DNA of 38,661 bases from a virus. A model generated the notes under the pieces. The model saw only the letters and a program-made list of their open reading frames with translations. It made no database searches and had not been told where the DNA came from. The first letter of the stretch is position 1; every line of letters begins with the position of its first letter. The position numbers were made by a program, and so were the translations under genes. Shown here piece by piece: positions 1-9,075 of the stretch. Where the stretch lies: positions 1 through 38,661 of IMG/VR virus record IMGVR_UViG_3300042453_004439; one strand, 5' to 3'.

Positions 1-760
1 CACTTGTTCCAGACGAACCACTTGTTCCTGAAGAACCCGGTGTTCCGGGTGAACCTGCTGAACCATTACCTCCAGAAGTTCCAGATGAACCGTTAGAACC
101 GTTTGTTCCTGAAGAGCCACTTGTTCCAGACGAACCACTAGTTCCAGACGAACCACTTGTTCCAGACGAACCACTTGTTCCTGAAGAACCCGGTGTTCCG
201 GGTGAACCTGCTGAACCATTACCTCCAGAAGTTCCAGATGAACCGTTAGAACCGTTTGTTCCTGAAGAGCCACTTGTTCCTGAAGAGCCGCTTGTTCCAG
301 ATGAACCGTTTATTCCTGAAGATCCACTAGTTCCAGAAGAACCGCTTGTTCCCGATGAACCTCCAGAACCATTTGTTCCACTAGTTCCAGATGAACCACT
401 AGTTCCAGAAGATCCACTTGTTCCTGAAGAACCACTAGTTCCAGAAGATCCACTTGTTCCTGAAGATCCACTTGTTCCTGAAGAACCTCCAGAACCATTC
501 GTCCCACTTATTCCTGAAGATCCACTAGTTCCAGATGAACCATTTCTGCCAGAAGATCCACTTGTACCAGAAGAACCACTTATCCCTGAAGAACCACTTG
601 TTCCAGATGAACCGTTTGCACCCGGTGATCCTGCTGAACCGTTAACGCCTGATGTTCCAGAAGAGCCGTTTGATCCAGTTGTCCCAGAAGATCCGCTAGT
701 TCCAGAAGAACCATTGCTTGATCCAGAAGAACCGCTTGTTCCACTACTTGTTTGACCACC
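1..760 (-). repeat. Collagen-like Gly-X-Y coding repeat with a 153-bp direct repeat
   Basis: Every third codon is Gly over about 250 codons of the minus-strand fibre gene; X and Y are mostly Ser, Thr and Asn, with a few Pro and Ala. Within this, bases 1-127 recur identically at 154-280, a period of 153 bp or 51 residues (17 triplets). Further degenerate 9- and 18-bp periodicity runs to about 760. Low-complexity minus-strand ORFs read in other frames here are shadows. Such repeats can change length by recombination and are prone to misassembly. Confidence 0.9.
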
Positions 761-3007
761 ATTATTAGAAGTTATTTCAAATCCTCTATATATTATAAAA
801 TTAGCTTCAGTAGGTGAAAGAGCAAACAGTACAGGTTTTGTTACTTGTCCTACAAATGTAGGCTCTATATCTGTATACGCACCTGAAGTATAAGGCGAAA
901 GAAAATAAACATCACCCTCATTCAAAGAGCTTAAACCTGTTACTCTGCCATTATAAACTAAATCAAAATCATTACCATTTATATTTTGAACGATACCAAC
1001 TACTTCGGATGTAGCTACTGAATCTGCCTTTGCTTCAAACCATCCTGTAACATCATTAAAACCTAATAAATCTCCAGTTGTAAAAGTATGACCAGTTTGA
1101 GTAAACGTTCTAATTAATCTTTCTGCGTCTTGTGCAAATTCACTTGAAGCGCCAGATTGCAATTTTAAAACATTATTTTCTAATACTAAATACTGTGTAG
1201 CTCCTGAAGTTAAATTAGGTAATTGATTAAATACTAACTGATTGCTACCACTATATCTTATTGTACCTGTAGTTATTGTGTCTTTATCATTAAATACAGC
1301 TAAATAACCACTAGTTCCTAATCCGTCGATTACAAATTTACCTCTTGTTACGCCTGTGACAACATTGGTTATTTGCCCTGACGTAAATCTTAAAACATCA
1401 GAAAAATCAGAAAAACTACCATCTTGATAAGAAGCTCGAACTTTGACTTCATAATTTTTATTTGGCTTTATAGGAAATTTAATTTTTGGTTCAAATTCAG
1501 ATAAAATGAAATCAGCATTTCCTGTTATCCTTTTCGCAAATAATATACCAGTTTCATAATTGTTAATCAATGGTCCGCTACCAGCAGAACCTGCCGATCC
1601 TGCGGACCCTGCATTTGCTCCTGTATATCTAGCTCCAGTATATGTTCCAGTATAAACCGACCCTGTAAAAAGTCCACCCGTAGGTAAAAAGATAAAATTA
1701 TTTTGCCCAGTATCGTATGTTGAAACGAAATACAATTCAGATGAATTTATAAAACCAGACGGAATTCTTACCTCAGTAATATATTTTAAATCCGTAGTTG
1801 AATTATAAATACCTAACGGCAATGAATTATAATTATCTATAAATAATGTATGATCAACCCATTGTATCCCCGAAGTGCTGTATTTCTTAAAAATTGGATC
1901 TGAACCAGAATAATATGATGAACCAGTTGCATTCTTTATTATTCCACTTCCAGTACCATAAAAAATTTGTTTTATTGATTGAACTTGAGGATTATTTGAA
2001 GTATATACATAATTGGCATTATCAACTCCGTCCTCATAAACATAGGTTTCAAAAGATAAAGCATTATCTGTTTTTATGGCGTTCCATTTTACAATAGCCT
2101 GTGTATCTAAATTTTTGTCGTATTCATTCTGAGAACAAGAAACATAACCAGTAACATTTGATATTTTTAAAGGTACTAGTGATGTATCATAATATGAGGT
2201 TTTTATACCAGAACTTAAAAACCAAGATCCAGTACTAAAATAATCTCTAGGTACAAAAACAAAATTAGTTGGCAATACTATTTCTAAATTCTCATCAACA
2301 AAAGACGGTGCATCTAACAGCAAATTTTGTATATATCTATCATTTTCATAATCAAAAGATGTTTTATAATATCCACTGACAAGATCAAAAAAACCTGCAG
2401 TATTAGGTATTATATTTTTATTGTATACGGAATATACATCAACAGATTTCAGATAACCAAAATTATTAACCAAAGGAGCAATATTTATAGGATTAGTATT
2501 TCTTATTTGCAAACCTGTAATTTCAACTTTTGGATAATTTAAAAGAAAGTGATAAACATCTTGATTACCAGCGCGATCATATGTTTTAAAATCAAGAAAA
2601 ACCTCTCTAACCTGATTTAAATTTAAAGCCCCTGTTATATTTTGCAAATAAGAAGCTAAAATGCTAGAATCAATTGTAAAATCCGTCTGCTTAGAACCTA
2701 AAAAATAAGAACCGAGAAAAGATCTATTTTTAGAATATACATCAACATTTAAACCAGAAAACGTTTCCGCTAATATAGTCGCATTTGCTAAAACTTTATC
2801 ATCTTCTGGATTTTTTATCGATAAAGCAACATCAAAAGATGATTGATTTATTGTACCAGAAACTAATTTAGCAGATGGAGAAAGACCAAAAAGTGTTGGA
2901 TTTATAGTATAATCCAAACTAGAAAAAGCGTTTAGATTAGGAACTTGTAAGTTTAAAACCTCATAAATTCCATAGCTATTCGTATTTGATCCTGTAATTA
3001 TAGGCAT
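1..3007 (-). CDS. Collagen-like tail fibre protein (3'-truncated by window)
   Basis: The frame is open from an ATG at 3005-3007 to the left edge, giving at least 1002 residues without a stop; the C-terminus lies outside. It follows the J homologue directly, the usual place for side fibres or tip extensions. The N-terminal two-thirds is beta-rich with fibronectin-III-like stretches, for example near residues 260-330 and 505-560. Residues about 610-745 resemble a knob domain common in phage fibres just before collagen repeats. From about residue 748 the chain is pure Gly-X-Y, mainly GSSGTS, and should form a trimeric rod. The start lies inside the motif GTGTAATTTATAAATATG, whose TAA is the stop of the upstream J gene. 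Role inferred: trimeric fibre for host contact. The lack of stops was checked by hand-translating several stretches, not every codon. Confidence 0.85.
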   Translation of the reverse strand, partial: MPIITGSNTNSYGIYEVLNLQVPNLNAFSSLDYTINPTLFGLSPSAKLVSGTINQSSFDVALSIKNPEDDKVLANATILAETFSGLNVDVYSKNRSFLGSYFLGSKQTDFTIDSSILASYLQNITGALNLNQVREVFLDFKTYDRAGNQDVYHFLLNYPKVEITGLQIRNTNPINIAPLVNNFGYLKSVDVYSVYNKNIIPNTAGFFDLVSGYYKTSFDYENDRYIQNLLLDAPSFVDENLEIVLPTNFVFVPRDYFSTGSWFLSSGIKTSYYDTSLVPLKISNVTGYVSCSQNEYDKNLDTQAIVKWNAIKTDNALSFETYVYEDGVDNANYVYTSNNPQVQSIKQIFYGTGSGIIKNATGSSYYSGSDPIFKKYSTSGIQWVDHTLFIDNYNSLPLGIYNSTTDLKYITEVRIPSGFINSSELYFVSTYDTGQNNFIFLPTGGLFTGSVYTGTYTGARYTGANAGSAGSAGSAGSGPLINNYETGILFAKRITGNADFILSEFEPKIKFPIKPNKNYEVKVRASYQDGSFSDFSDVLRFTSGQITNVVTGVTRGKFVIDGLGTSGYLAVFNDKDTITTGTIRYSGSNQLVFNQLPNLTSGATQYLVLENNVLKLQSGASSEFAQDAERLIRTFTQTGHTFTTGDLLGFNDVTGWFEAKADSVATSEVVGIVQNINGNDFDLVYNGRVTGLSSLNEGDVYFLSPYTSGAYTDIEPTFVGQVTKPVLFALSPTEANFIIYRGFEITSNNGGQTSSGTSGSSGSSNGSSGTSGSSGTTGSNGSSGTSGVNGSAGSPGANGSSGTSGSSGISGSSGTSGSSGRNGSSGTSGSSGISGTNGSGGSSGTSGSSGTSGSSGTSGSSGTSGSSGTSGSSGTSGTNGSGGSSGTSGSSGTSGSSGINGSSGTSGSSGTSGSSGTNGSNGSSGTSGGNGSAGSPGTPGSSGTSGSSGTSGSSGTSGSSGTSGSSGTNGSNGSSGTSGGNGSAGSPGTPGSSGTSGSSGTS

Positions 3008-3022
3008 ATTTATAAATTACAC
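3008..3022 (-). promoter_or_regulatory. Start-proximal motif GTGTAATTTATAAAT before the left fibre gene
   Basis: It abuts the fibre ATG and contains the J stop codon (GTG TAA encodes the last Val and stop of J). TATAAATA at 3007-3014 is an exact T4-late-like core that again reaches the A of the start codon. Confidence 0.5.
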
Positions 3023-6000
3023 GTCAATTATTTTATTATTTTTATCAAATAAATAAAGTTTTACTTCAGCACTTGCATAAAAAGACACTGATGAATTTCC
3101 ATATTTACCTAAAAAAACTGATTTATTGGCTACAGATGAGCTTTTGACATAAAATTTTATATTTTGATTTCTTAATCCAATCTTAAAAAGTATGCCACCA
3201 CCATCGTTTAATGTTGTTAAAATATTTTTATAATAAGAATCAGACGTGCTTCTGATAGATATTTGGTTAAAAAGATTAATACAATCTAAATTTAAAACTG
3301 AATAATCTTTAGATAATTGAGATGACTTTATCAAAGATGTTCTTGGCTCATTGAAATAGAAATCAATATTTAGACCGCTTAACTGGTTTAAAGAATAGTT
3401 AGAGGTTGAATAAAAGTTTATACCATCGATTTTTATTTCGGACAATATATCTGATATCGCATAAGATATAGAATTATCTGAAAAATTTACTGCGCTTTGA
3501 AAAGAGTTTTTTGTCAGAGCTTCGTACTTTTCTTGTTCATATCGAATACAAAAAATCTGATATTCGTTATTATCGATTTCAGAAATAGTTACTATTTTAT
3601 ATAAATTGCTTACCTGATTACTATCATTATCTTCTATAACGAATGGAGTTGTTCTTAAAATAGAATTAAAAAAACTATAGTTATAAGAAGAATCAAAATA
3701 TATTCTATTTGTATTATTTTCTATTCTAGCTATTTTTAATTCAATGACATTATTAATATTTAAAGAATCTAAATCAGAATCACTAACGCTTTCTAGATTA
3801 TTGAGATCAGCAATAGATTTGGTTTTTTTATCATATATGAATTTAATTTTTTGCCCGGTTAAATTTAAATTCAATTGACGATCTATAGTTATAAATTTGT
3901 TATCATAATCAACATCAACAACTCTTCCTTGTAAAATATTATTATTTTTATACTGATCCTCAATTTGAATTACATCGCTAGGCCTTAGAGAAATACCCTG
4001 CAAATCTGTAGAAAACGTTACAGTTTGATTTTCAAATCTATTTGTAAGCAATAACCATTGACCAATTCTTCTTGCTTGATCTTTAGAAGTGATTCCGAAA
4101 CCTAAAATTTCTTTAATAATTATACCATAATTTTTAATTAAATCATAGTCTTCAACTATTTCTACCTGCTCAGTAAAATTTTCATACCTATCTTTATACA
4201 AAACTTTTGCAACAGTATGATTGCCATCTAATGAAGCGGAAGAATATGAAAAAGCTCCATTTTTTATATTTGAATTATTGAATATATAAGATACTGGCTT
4301 CGCAACATCTATCGTTGAAGTCACAACGTTATTTTTATAATAAGTAATTCCTCTAAAAATTGACGCTAAATCGTTTAATATTTTTAAAGCTTCTGTATCA
4401 TTATCTATTACAACATTACAAGAAAATCTATTCTCAAATGGATCTCTATAACCAAAAACTCTAGGCATACATTTTCCTCTTAACAAAATTGGATTTTCAT
4501 CAGATTTATCATAATAATAATCATCTGAGAATATTTGAGTTTCTATATACGAAGTATAATTCGAAACAGAATTAGACATACACTCCAAAACAAAAGACTT
4601 AGCACCAGCTTGAGTGTTTTTTAATCCTTCATTAATTCTATCTTTTAAAGATTTTTTTGTATCGACTGTCGGTATATATTGATCACAAAACAATTGCATT
4701 AAATTCGTATTATCATTCTCAAAAAATTTTCTAACTCCAAAATCGTTTATCAATTTAATTTTGAAATTTCCAACATCCTCTTCAATTGACCAAATTAATT
4801 TTTTATGAGCATTTTCAAATTTTTCTGCATCATTTTCTAAATCATATAAATAAATTACAGAATTTTGATAACCACCATTTGAATAAGCAAACTGTTTATT
4901 TAAATCAAAAATTGGAGGATATTGACTCTTGAAGGATTCAATAGTTCTATCTCCTTTAGGCACATAAATTATATTTTTATTTTGAGTATCAATATAAAAA
5001 GTATCAGGATCGTATTTACTTGGTGTCGCAATTTTAATTAACTCATCGCAATACTTTCCTATTTTGTATAAATCCCATTTATTCAAATCTCTTTCTAATA
5101 TTAGACCATTTCCAACACCATATCTAGAATTAGTACAAATATCATAAAAAATCCAAGCCGGATTATCAGTCCATCTAAGAAAACTTTCAAATTTACCATT
5201 CCAATTGCCAGAATATTCTCTTATTTCTGGATCATAATTATTTGGAACTTTTATTTTTAGAAGTTTTAAATCAAATGTTCTTTCAGGATCTTCATTAAAA
5301 TGTCTAGAACTAACCGCTGATTTTACAAGCGCTGTAAAAGGATAAGAAAAATTTCCTTTATCTTTAATTCTTTCTACAATAGCTGATACGCTAAAATCTT
5401 TGAAAGTTGTTCCATTAGTTGGAGAAATCTTAGAAGACAAACAATATACTTTTATATAATAATTATTATAAACAACTGAATTCATTCGTAAAGCGATAGG
5501 AACATCAACTGTAAAACCTGATTTAGATATCCCTATCATCTTAACTAAAACAAAATAACGAAAAGCAGAATTATCTTGACTAAATTCAATTGCAATAATG
5601 CCAGAAGTAGAAATTGTATTTCCGCTATTGTCTGTTTGAAAAAGCTGATTAGCTCTTAACTGAATTGAAATTTGATCAGCATATTTATTAACTATTTTAT
5701 GATTAAATTCTTGACAATTTCTTTTTGCCTCGTCCAACGTTTGAGCTAAATTTGAACCAATAAAAACACCGTTTATATTATAACTTGAATTACTTCTTAT
5801 CCATCCTTTCAAAGGATTATCAATAATACTATCAGAATCATCAAAAAATTCATTCTTATCAGACTGGAAAAAAGCAAAAATACCAGCTCCAGCTAAATTA
5901 AACGCATTATCAAATATATTTGATTCGTTCAAATATAGTTTTTGATTATATTTATGAACTGTTGAAGCATATTGATTTTTATAATCATTAAATTCACCGC

Positions 6001-6289
6001 CATATGAAATATTAAATCCAGCAGTAACGAAATTTAATTTATTTAATTTAGAATCAATAAGTGGTACATTATTATAATAAACCCCTTTTCCTAAAATTAG
6101 ACTATCAACTTGAGTATTTGTTTCATCTGTAATAAATTTTAATAATTCGCCATCTCTATCAACTAAACCTTCAATCGGACCTTCACAGATCAAATCCGCA
6201 CAACTCAATCGCTCATCAGATTCTAACGCTTTACCCGCATTATTAATAAAAGTCTGATCTGTATTTAAAATATATGCTATTTGAGACAT
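3017..6289 (-). CDS. J: Tail tip host-specificity protein, lambda gpJ homologue
   Basis: This 1090-residue protein matches the lambda J layout. The N-terminus has the DLICEGPIEGLVD signature near residue 32. Mid-protein blocks include WTDNPAWIFYDICTNSRYG near 375-395, the conserved ALKILNDLASIFRGITYY block near 640, and the ITSKDQARRIGQWLLLTNR / RPSDVIQIED block near 735-785. J proteins form the trimeric hub and central tip that contacts the receptor. The last 250 residues are divergent, as expected for the receptor-facing part, and the protein is slightly shorter than lambda J (1132). The gene is 5 bp downstream of the I homologue and 9 bp upstream of the collagen-like fibre gene. The start ATG at 6287-6289 has no Shine-Dalgarno sequence. 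Identification is by remembered motifs; the order I-J supports it. Confidence 0.94.
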   Translation of the reverse strand: MSQIAYILNTDQTFINNAGKALESDERLSCADLICEGPIEGLVDRDGELLKFITDETNTQVDSLILGKGVYYNNVPLIDSKLNKLNFVTAGFNISYGGEFNDYKNQYASTVHKYNQKLYLNESNIFDNAFNLAGAGIFAFFQSDKNEFFDDSDSIIDNPLKGWIRSNSSYNINGVFIGSNLAQTLDEAKRNCQEFNHKIVNKYADQISIQLRANQLFQTDNSGNTISTSGIIAIEFSQDNSAFRYFVLVKMIGISKSGFTVDVPIALRMNSVVYNNYYIKVYCLSSKISPTNGTTFKDFSVSAIVERIKDKGNFSYPFTALVKSAVSSRHFNEDPERTFDLKLLKIKVPNNYDPEIREYSGNWNGKFESFLRWTDNPAWIFYDICTNSRYGVGNGLILERDLNKWDLYKIGKYCDELIKIATPSKYDPDTFYIDTQNKNIIYVPKGDRTIESFKSQYPPIFDLNKQFAYSNGGYQNSVIYLYDLENDAEKFENAHKKLIWSIEEDVGNFKIKLINDFGVRKFFENDNTNLMQLFCDQYIPTVDTKKSLKDRINEGLKNTQAGAKSFVLECMSNSVSNYTSYIETQIFSDDYYYDKSDENPILLRGKCMPRVFGYRDPFENRFSCNVVIDNDTEALKILNDLASIFRGITYYKNNVVTSTIDVAKPVSYIFNNSNIKNGAFSYSSASLDGNHTVAKVLYKDRYENFTEQVEIVEDYDLIKNYGIIIKEILGFGITSKDQARRIGQWLLLTNRFENQTVTFSTDLQGISLRPSDVIQIEDQYKNNNILQGRVVDVDYDNKFITIDRQLNLNLTGQKIKFIYDKKTKSIADLNNLESVSDSDLDSLNINNVIELKIARIENNTNRIYFDSSYNYSFFNSILRTTPFVIEDNDSNQVSNLYKIVTISEIDNNEYQIFCIRYEQEKYEALTKNSFQSAVNFSDNSISYAISDILSEIKIDGINFYSTSNYSLNQLSGLNIDFYFNEPRTSLIKSSQLSKDYSVLNLDCINLFNQISIRSTSDSYYKNILTTLNDGGGILFKIGLRNQNIKFYVKSSSVANKSVFLGKYGNSSVSFYASAEVKLYLFDKNNKIIDV

Positions 6290-6294
6290 TTGAA

Positions 6295-6819
6295 TTATAA
6301 CGTTAATGAACCATAAGCATTTTCAAAATTATTCTTATTTGGATCTACAGAAGTTATTATTATATCATTCGATATAACAGCACTACCCAACCTCATTCTT
6401 CCATAACCGATGGGAATAGGAATATTTCTATTTAACACATTTCTTACTCCACCTAAAATTGTTGAATTAGTTTTTACATCTTTAGGAGCTTTAGGGCTTA
6501 ATAAAACAGCCAGCACAATAGATAAAACAATTAATATAACACCGACAAGAATAAACCATCCTCCTTGAACAACAGGAACTATTTCAACTTTACTATCTGA
6601 TTTTAAAATTTTACTTTTTATTAAATGAGCTGGCATAATTTTTCCGTCAATATAAACTATAAAATGAGTAAAAAATTTATTAAAATCATTAAAATATTTA
6701 TTTACTTGATAGCAATTTGCCTCAACAGCCTCAAAAACCTCCATAATAGACTCTACTTCTAGTTCCCAAAACTTTCCTAGTTTTTTTCCTAAAATTCCAT
6801 GTAATGTTACATTAATCAT
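6295..6819 (-). CDS. I: Tail assembly protein, lambda gpI homologue
   Basis: The protein is 174 residues from the ATG at 6817-6819. I prefer this start because family members begin close to the LHGILGKKLGKFW motif; an upstream ATG at 6844-6846 would add nine hydrophobic residues and a longer overlap. The region after the motif has the small ubiquitin-like fold typical of gpI. A strong hydrophobic segment follows at about residues 88-107, then a conserved NIPIPIGYGRMRLGS stretch near 132-146, also typical of the family. gpI acts in tail-tip assembly and is probably not a major virion component. It overlaps the upstream JAMM gene by 8 bp and is followed 5 bp later by J, so translational coupling is likely. 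Confidence 0.87.
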   Translation of the reverse strand: MINVTLHGILGKKLGKFWELEVESIMEVFEAVEANCYQVNKYFNDFNKFFTHFIVYIDGKIMPAHLIKSKILKSDSKVEIVPVVQGGWFILVGVILIVLSIVLAVLLSPKAPKDVKTNSTILGGVRNVLNRNIPIPIGYGRMRLGSAVISNDIIITSVDPNKNNFENAYGSLTL

Positions 6820-7153
6820 AATAACTATAATAAAACTTATCATCATTTACACTATATAACAACATTGTCAGTGCAAAATATTTTTGATTTTCTAAATCCC
6901 ATTCGCTAAAACCTTTTGTTTTACAATGACTAGGATGGCTATGAAATAATATAGATTCTTCATTATCAATATATTCTCTTGGCGATATTAAAAAAAAGTT
7001 AGCTGGATCTGGATGTAAATTTTTAGATTCAATAAACCAAGAAAAGGTATTATTTTTTCTCTTAATAAACCCACATATTTCTTTATCTGATTCAATACAT
7101 TTTTTCTTTAGAAATTGCAAAAGATCAGCTTCCACCTGGTAATTTGTAATCAT
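6812..7153 (-). CDS. K: JAMM-family tail assembly protease, gpK-like N-terminal half only
   Basis: This 113-residue protein carries the complete zinc-peptidase JAMM signature: Glu25 in EICGFI, HSHP at 71-74, and Ser83 with Asp86 (S-x-x-D). In lambda, gpK pairs a JAMM domain with a C-terminal NlpC/P60 domain. Here the protein ends right after the JAMM fold, so the NlpC/P60 part is missing or encoded elsewhere. The gene lies between L and I, as in lambda. It overlaps the end of L by 29 bp and the start of I by 8 bp. Inferred role: processing or assembly of the tail tip. All metal-binding residues are present, so it is probably active. Confidence 0.86.
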   Translation of the reverse strand: MITNYQVEADLLQFLKKKCIESDKEICGFIKRKNNTFSWFIESKNLHPDPANFFLISPREYIDNEESILFHSHPSHCKTKGFSEWDLENQKYFALTMLLYSVNDDKFYYSYYD

Positions 7154-9074
7154 AGCCTACTGTACCCGGAAATCCACCAAACGGAATATTTACACTCGGA
7201 TCATTAAATCTTATTAAACACCCATTTAAATTTCTCGAACATTTATCTTCTTTCCAAACATCTGTATAATTTAATGGATGTTGATTTAAAGAGCCATTAG
7301 GATCAACACATACGAAAAATCTAGAAGGAAATTCATTATTTTGCAGTACTGATTTTTCATTAAAATCATAATCAATATTTGCATCGATTTTGACAAAATC
7401 ACCCTGCTTATAATTATAATTAGGGTTATATCCAGATTTATATTCCATACTTAAAAGATTATAAGATTCATAATTCGTATAACTTTCTGCTTCTTGACTT
7501 GTATCTTTTAAAAATATTTTATTATTCTCATCTGCAACAGGAACTCCTAAATTACCATCAGAACTTGAAAAATAAGAAGAGCTAAATTTATTTTCTATTC
7601 TTCTTATTTGCTTTGGAATCATTATATTGTATTTTGCCGACAAATAACTATTTACTTTGGCTATGCTTTGTTCATCTAAAACCTTATTGTATACTATTAT
7701 TTCATAAATTATAATTTCACTTGCTCCAGCTGAATTTATATTTAAAACTAAATTACCAGGTCCGCCTCCTGTGTATGCAAAAGTTTTAGCTATTATATTA
7801 CCATTTTTCATCCAAATTGTAGGTAATGAAGTGGATGTTGAACATGTTAAAGTATATATTCTTGGAACATTTAAATGTTGATGCGCATCAGCATTATTAC
7901 CAAACATTAGAAAATTATTTATCAAACAAACGTCTTGTCTTTTTTCACTAGCGCCTGAATTTCTTACCTCCCAACCTATCCAAGCATTAGTTACATCTGA
8001 AGTTAAACCTCTTCTAGTTACACCTCCCTGACCCCAACCAAAAAATCCACCTTCTGTACCTTTTCTATATAATAAATTTGTCATTTCAGCAACATAAAAT
8101 ATAGTGGCTTCTGATGAAGAAAAGTTTTCATTAATTTTCAGTTTATCGAATATATTAGTGCTTAGATTATGAGAAAAATATACACCCGATTGATTATTCA
8201 TTCTGCCAGCATTAGAATAATAATTTTCTTGATTAGCTGTGCCAATAATTTTTTTAGGAGATGTTGATAAAAAATCAGGCTGAACAACTGCTGGAGACGA
8301 AGAAGTTCCTTCATTTGTCCAAGCAGTAACCCTTTGGAATTTTAAAAACTCTTCGGGACCCGGACCCAAACGTTTCATAGTGATATCCCCTGAAGTTTGT
8401 ATTCCTTCTGGGCGTAGCCAAACTCTTAAATAACTGGTTAAATTATTATTTGGATCTTCTTCGTTTATTTGTTGTAAATTTAAATAATCAGTTTTATTAC
8501 TTTGTACAATCGGTCCTTTATATCCATTAATTTTTCCATAATTACAGCCACAACCTCTATACTGCCATGAACAAAAATCATTATATACTTTTCTTGCTGG
8601 AATTGTAATATTTTCAATATCTAAAATATTAGCAAGCGTGAATTCAACTTTTTCTTTAGATTCGTAATTTTTTTTATTTATTACAAAAGTGTCTGAAGCT
8701 ATATATGAAGTAAAAGAACTTTGACCCAAAGGATTTTTATTTTCACCACCAAAATTAATAGCATCCAAATCTCTCGCTAATATTTTCTTTCTAAAAAATC
8801 TTTTACCCAACAAATCATTTCTATCTTTTATAAAATTAGTTATAAAATTATTTATATTTGCAATAGTTAGAGTGGGTCTATTCTGTTGCGATTGAGAAGT
8901 GTATTCTAAATTAGATATTTCTGAAGGAATATATATATAAGAATAACCTTGAAAAACTATATCTTTGTTGAAATTTTTCGAGCCATGAAACCTAAAATAT
9001 CCTTCGTAATCATTAATTTTTATTTCAAATAGATCGAGAACTTCAGAATTTTTTAATAAAAATAAATCAGACAT
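7125..9074 (-). CDS. L: Minor tail protein L homologue with inserted ConA-like lectin domain
   Basis: The protein has 649 residues, against 232 in lambda gpL. Residues 1-200 match the gpL N-terminal part, ending in CSWQYRGCGC with Cys168, Cys175 and Cys177. The C-terminus has the family hallmark DKCSRNLNGCLIRF with Cys612 and Cys619, followed by IPFGGFPG. In lambda the corresponding four cysteines bind an iron-sulphur cluster. Between the two cysteine groups sits a stretch of roughly 275 residues (about 208-484) that reads as a ConA-like/LamG jelly roll, ending in a IIIYEIIVYNKVLDEQSI strand typical of that fold. The L part should sit between tube end and J hub; the lectin part probably projects outward. 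The gene starts 1 bp after the upstream stop and overlaps the JAMM gene. Confidence 0.9.
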   Translation of the reverse strand: MSDLFLLKNSEVLDLFEIKINDYEGYFRFHGSKNFNKDIVFQGYSYIYIPSEISNLEYTSQSQQNRPTLTIANINNFITNFIKDRNDLLGKRFFRKKILARDLDAINFGGENKNPLGQSSFTSYIASDTFVINKKNYESKEKVEFTLANILDIENITIPARKVYNDFCSWQYRGCGCNYGKINGYKGPIVQSNKTDYLNLQQINEEDPNNNLTSYLRVWLRPEGIQTSGDITMKRLGPGPEEFLKFQRVTAWTNEGTSSSPAVVQPDFLSTSPKKIIGTANQENYYSNAGRMNNQSGVYFSHNLSTNIFDKLKINENFSSSEATIFYVAEMTNLLYRKGTEGGFFGWGQGGVTRRGLTSDVTNAWIGWEVRNSGASEKRQDVCLINNFLMFGNNADAHQHLNVPRIYTLTCSTSTSLPTIWMKNGNIIAKTFAYTGGGPGNLVLNINSAGASEIIIYEIIVYNKVLDEQSIAKVNSYLSAKYNIMIPKQIRRIENKFSSSYFSSSDGNLGVPVADENNKIFLKDTSQEAESYTNYESYNLLSMEYKSGYNPNYNYKQGDFVKIDANIDYDFNEKSVLQNNEFPSRFFVCVDPNGSLNQHPLNYTDVWKEDKCSRNLNGCLIRFNDPSVNIPFGGFPGTVGYDYKLPGGS

Positions 9075-9075
9075 A

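Noticed and set aside
1-760. CRISPR-like array suggested by the regular repeats
   Set aside because: The repeats are in-frame Gly-X-Y codons with no unique spacers of constant length.
310-762. Two short minus-strand ORFs rich in Val, Leu and Gln (310-507 and 580-762)
   Set aside because: They are out-of-frame readings of the Gly-X-Y repeat; the collagen-like frame is open through both.
1894-2542. Plus-strand ORFs of 67 and 71 residues within the left fibre gene
   Set aside because: They are antisense to an unbroken long coding frame and have low-complexity composition without a ribosome binding site.
7170-7200. AGTGTAA matches inside coding regions (near 6850, 7190, 15841, 16386)
   Set aside because: They encode ordinary residues, lack the following TATAAAT-ATG spacing, and are expected by chance in AT-rich DNA.
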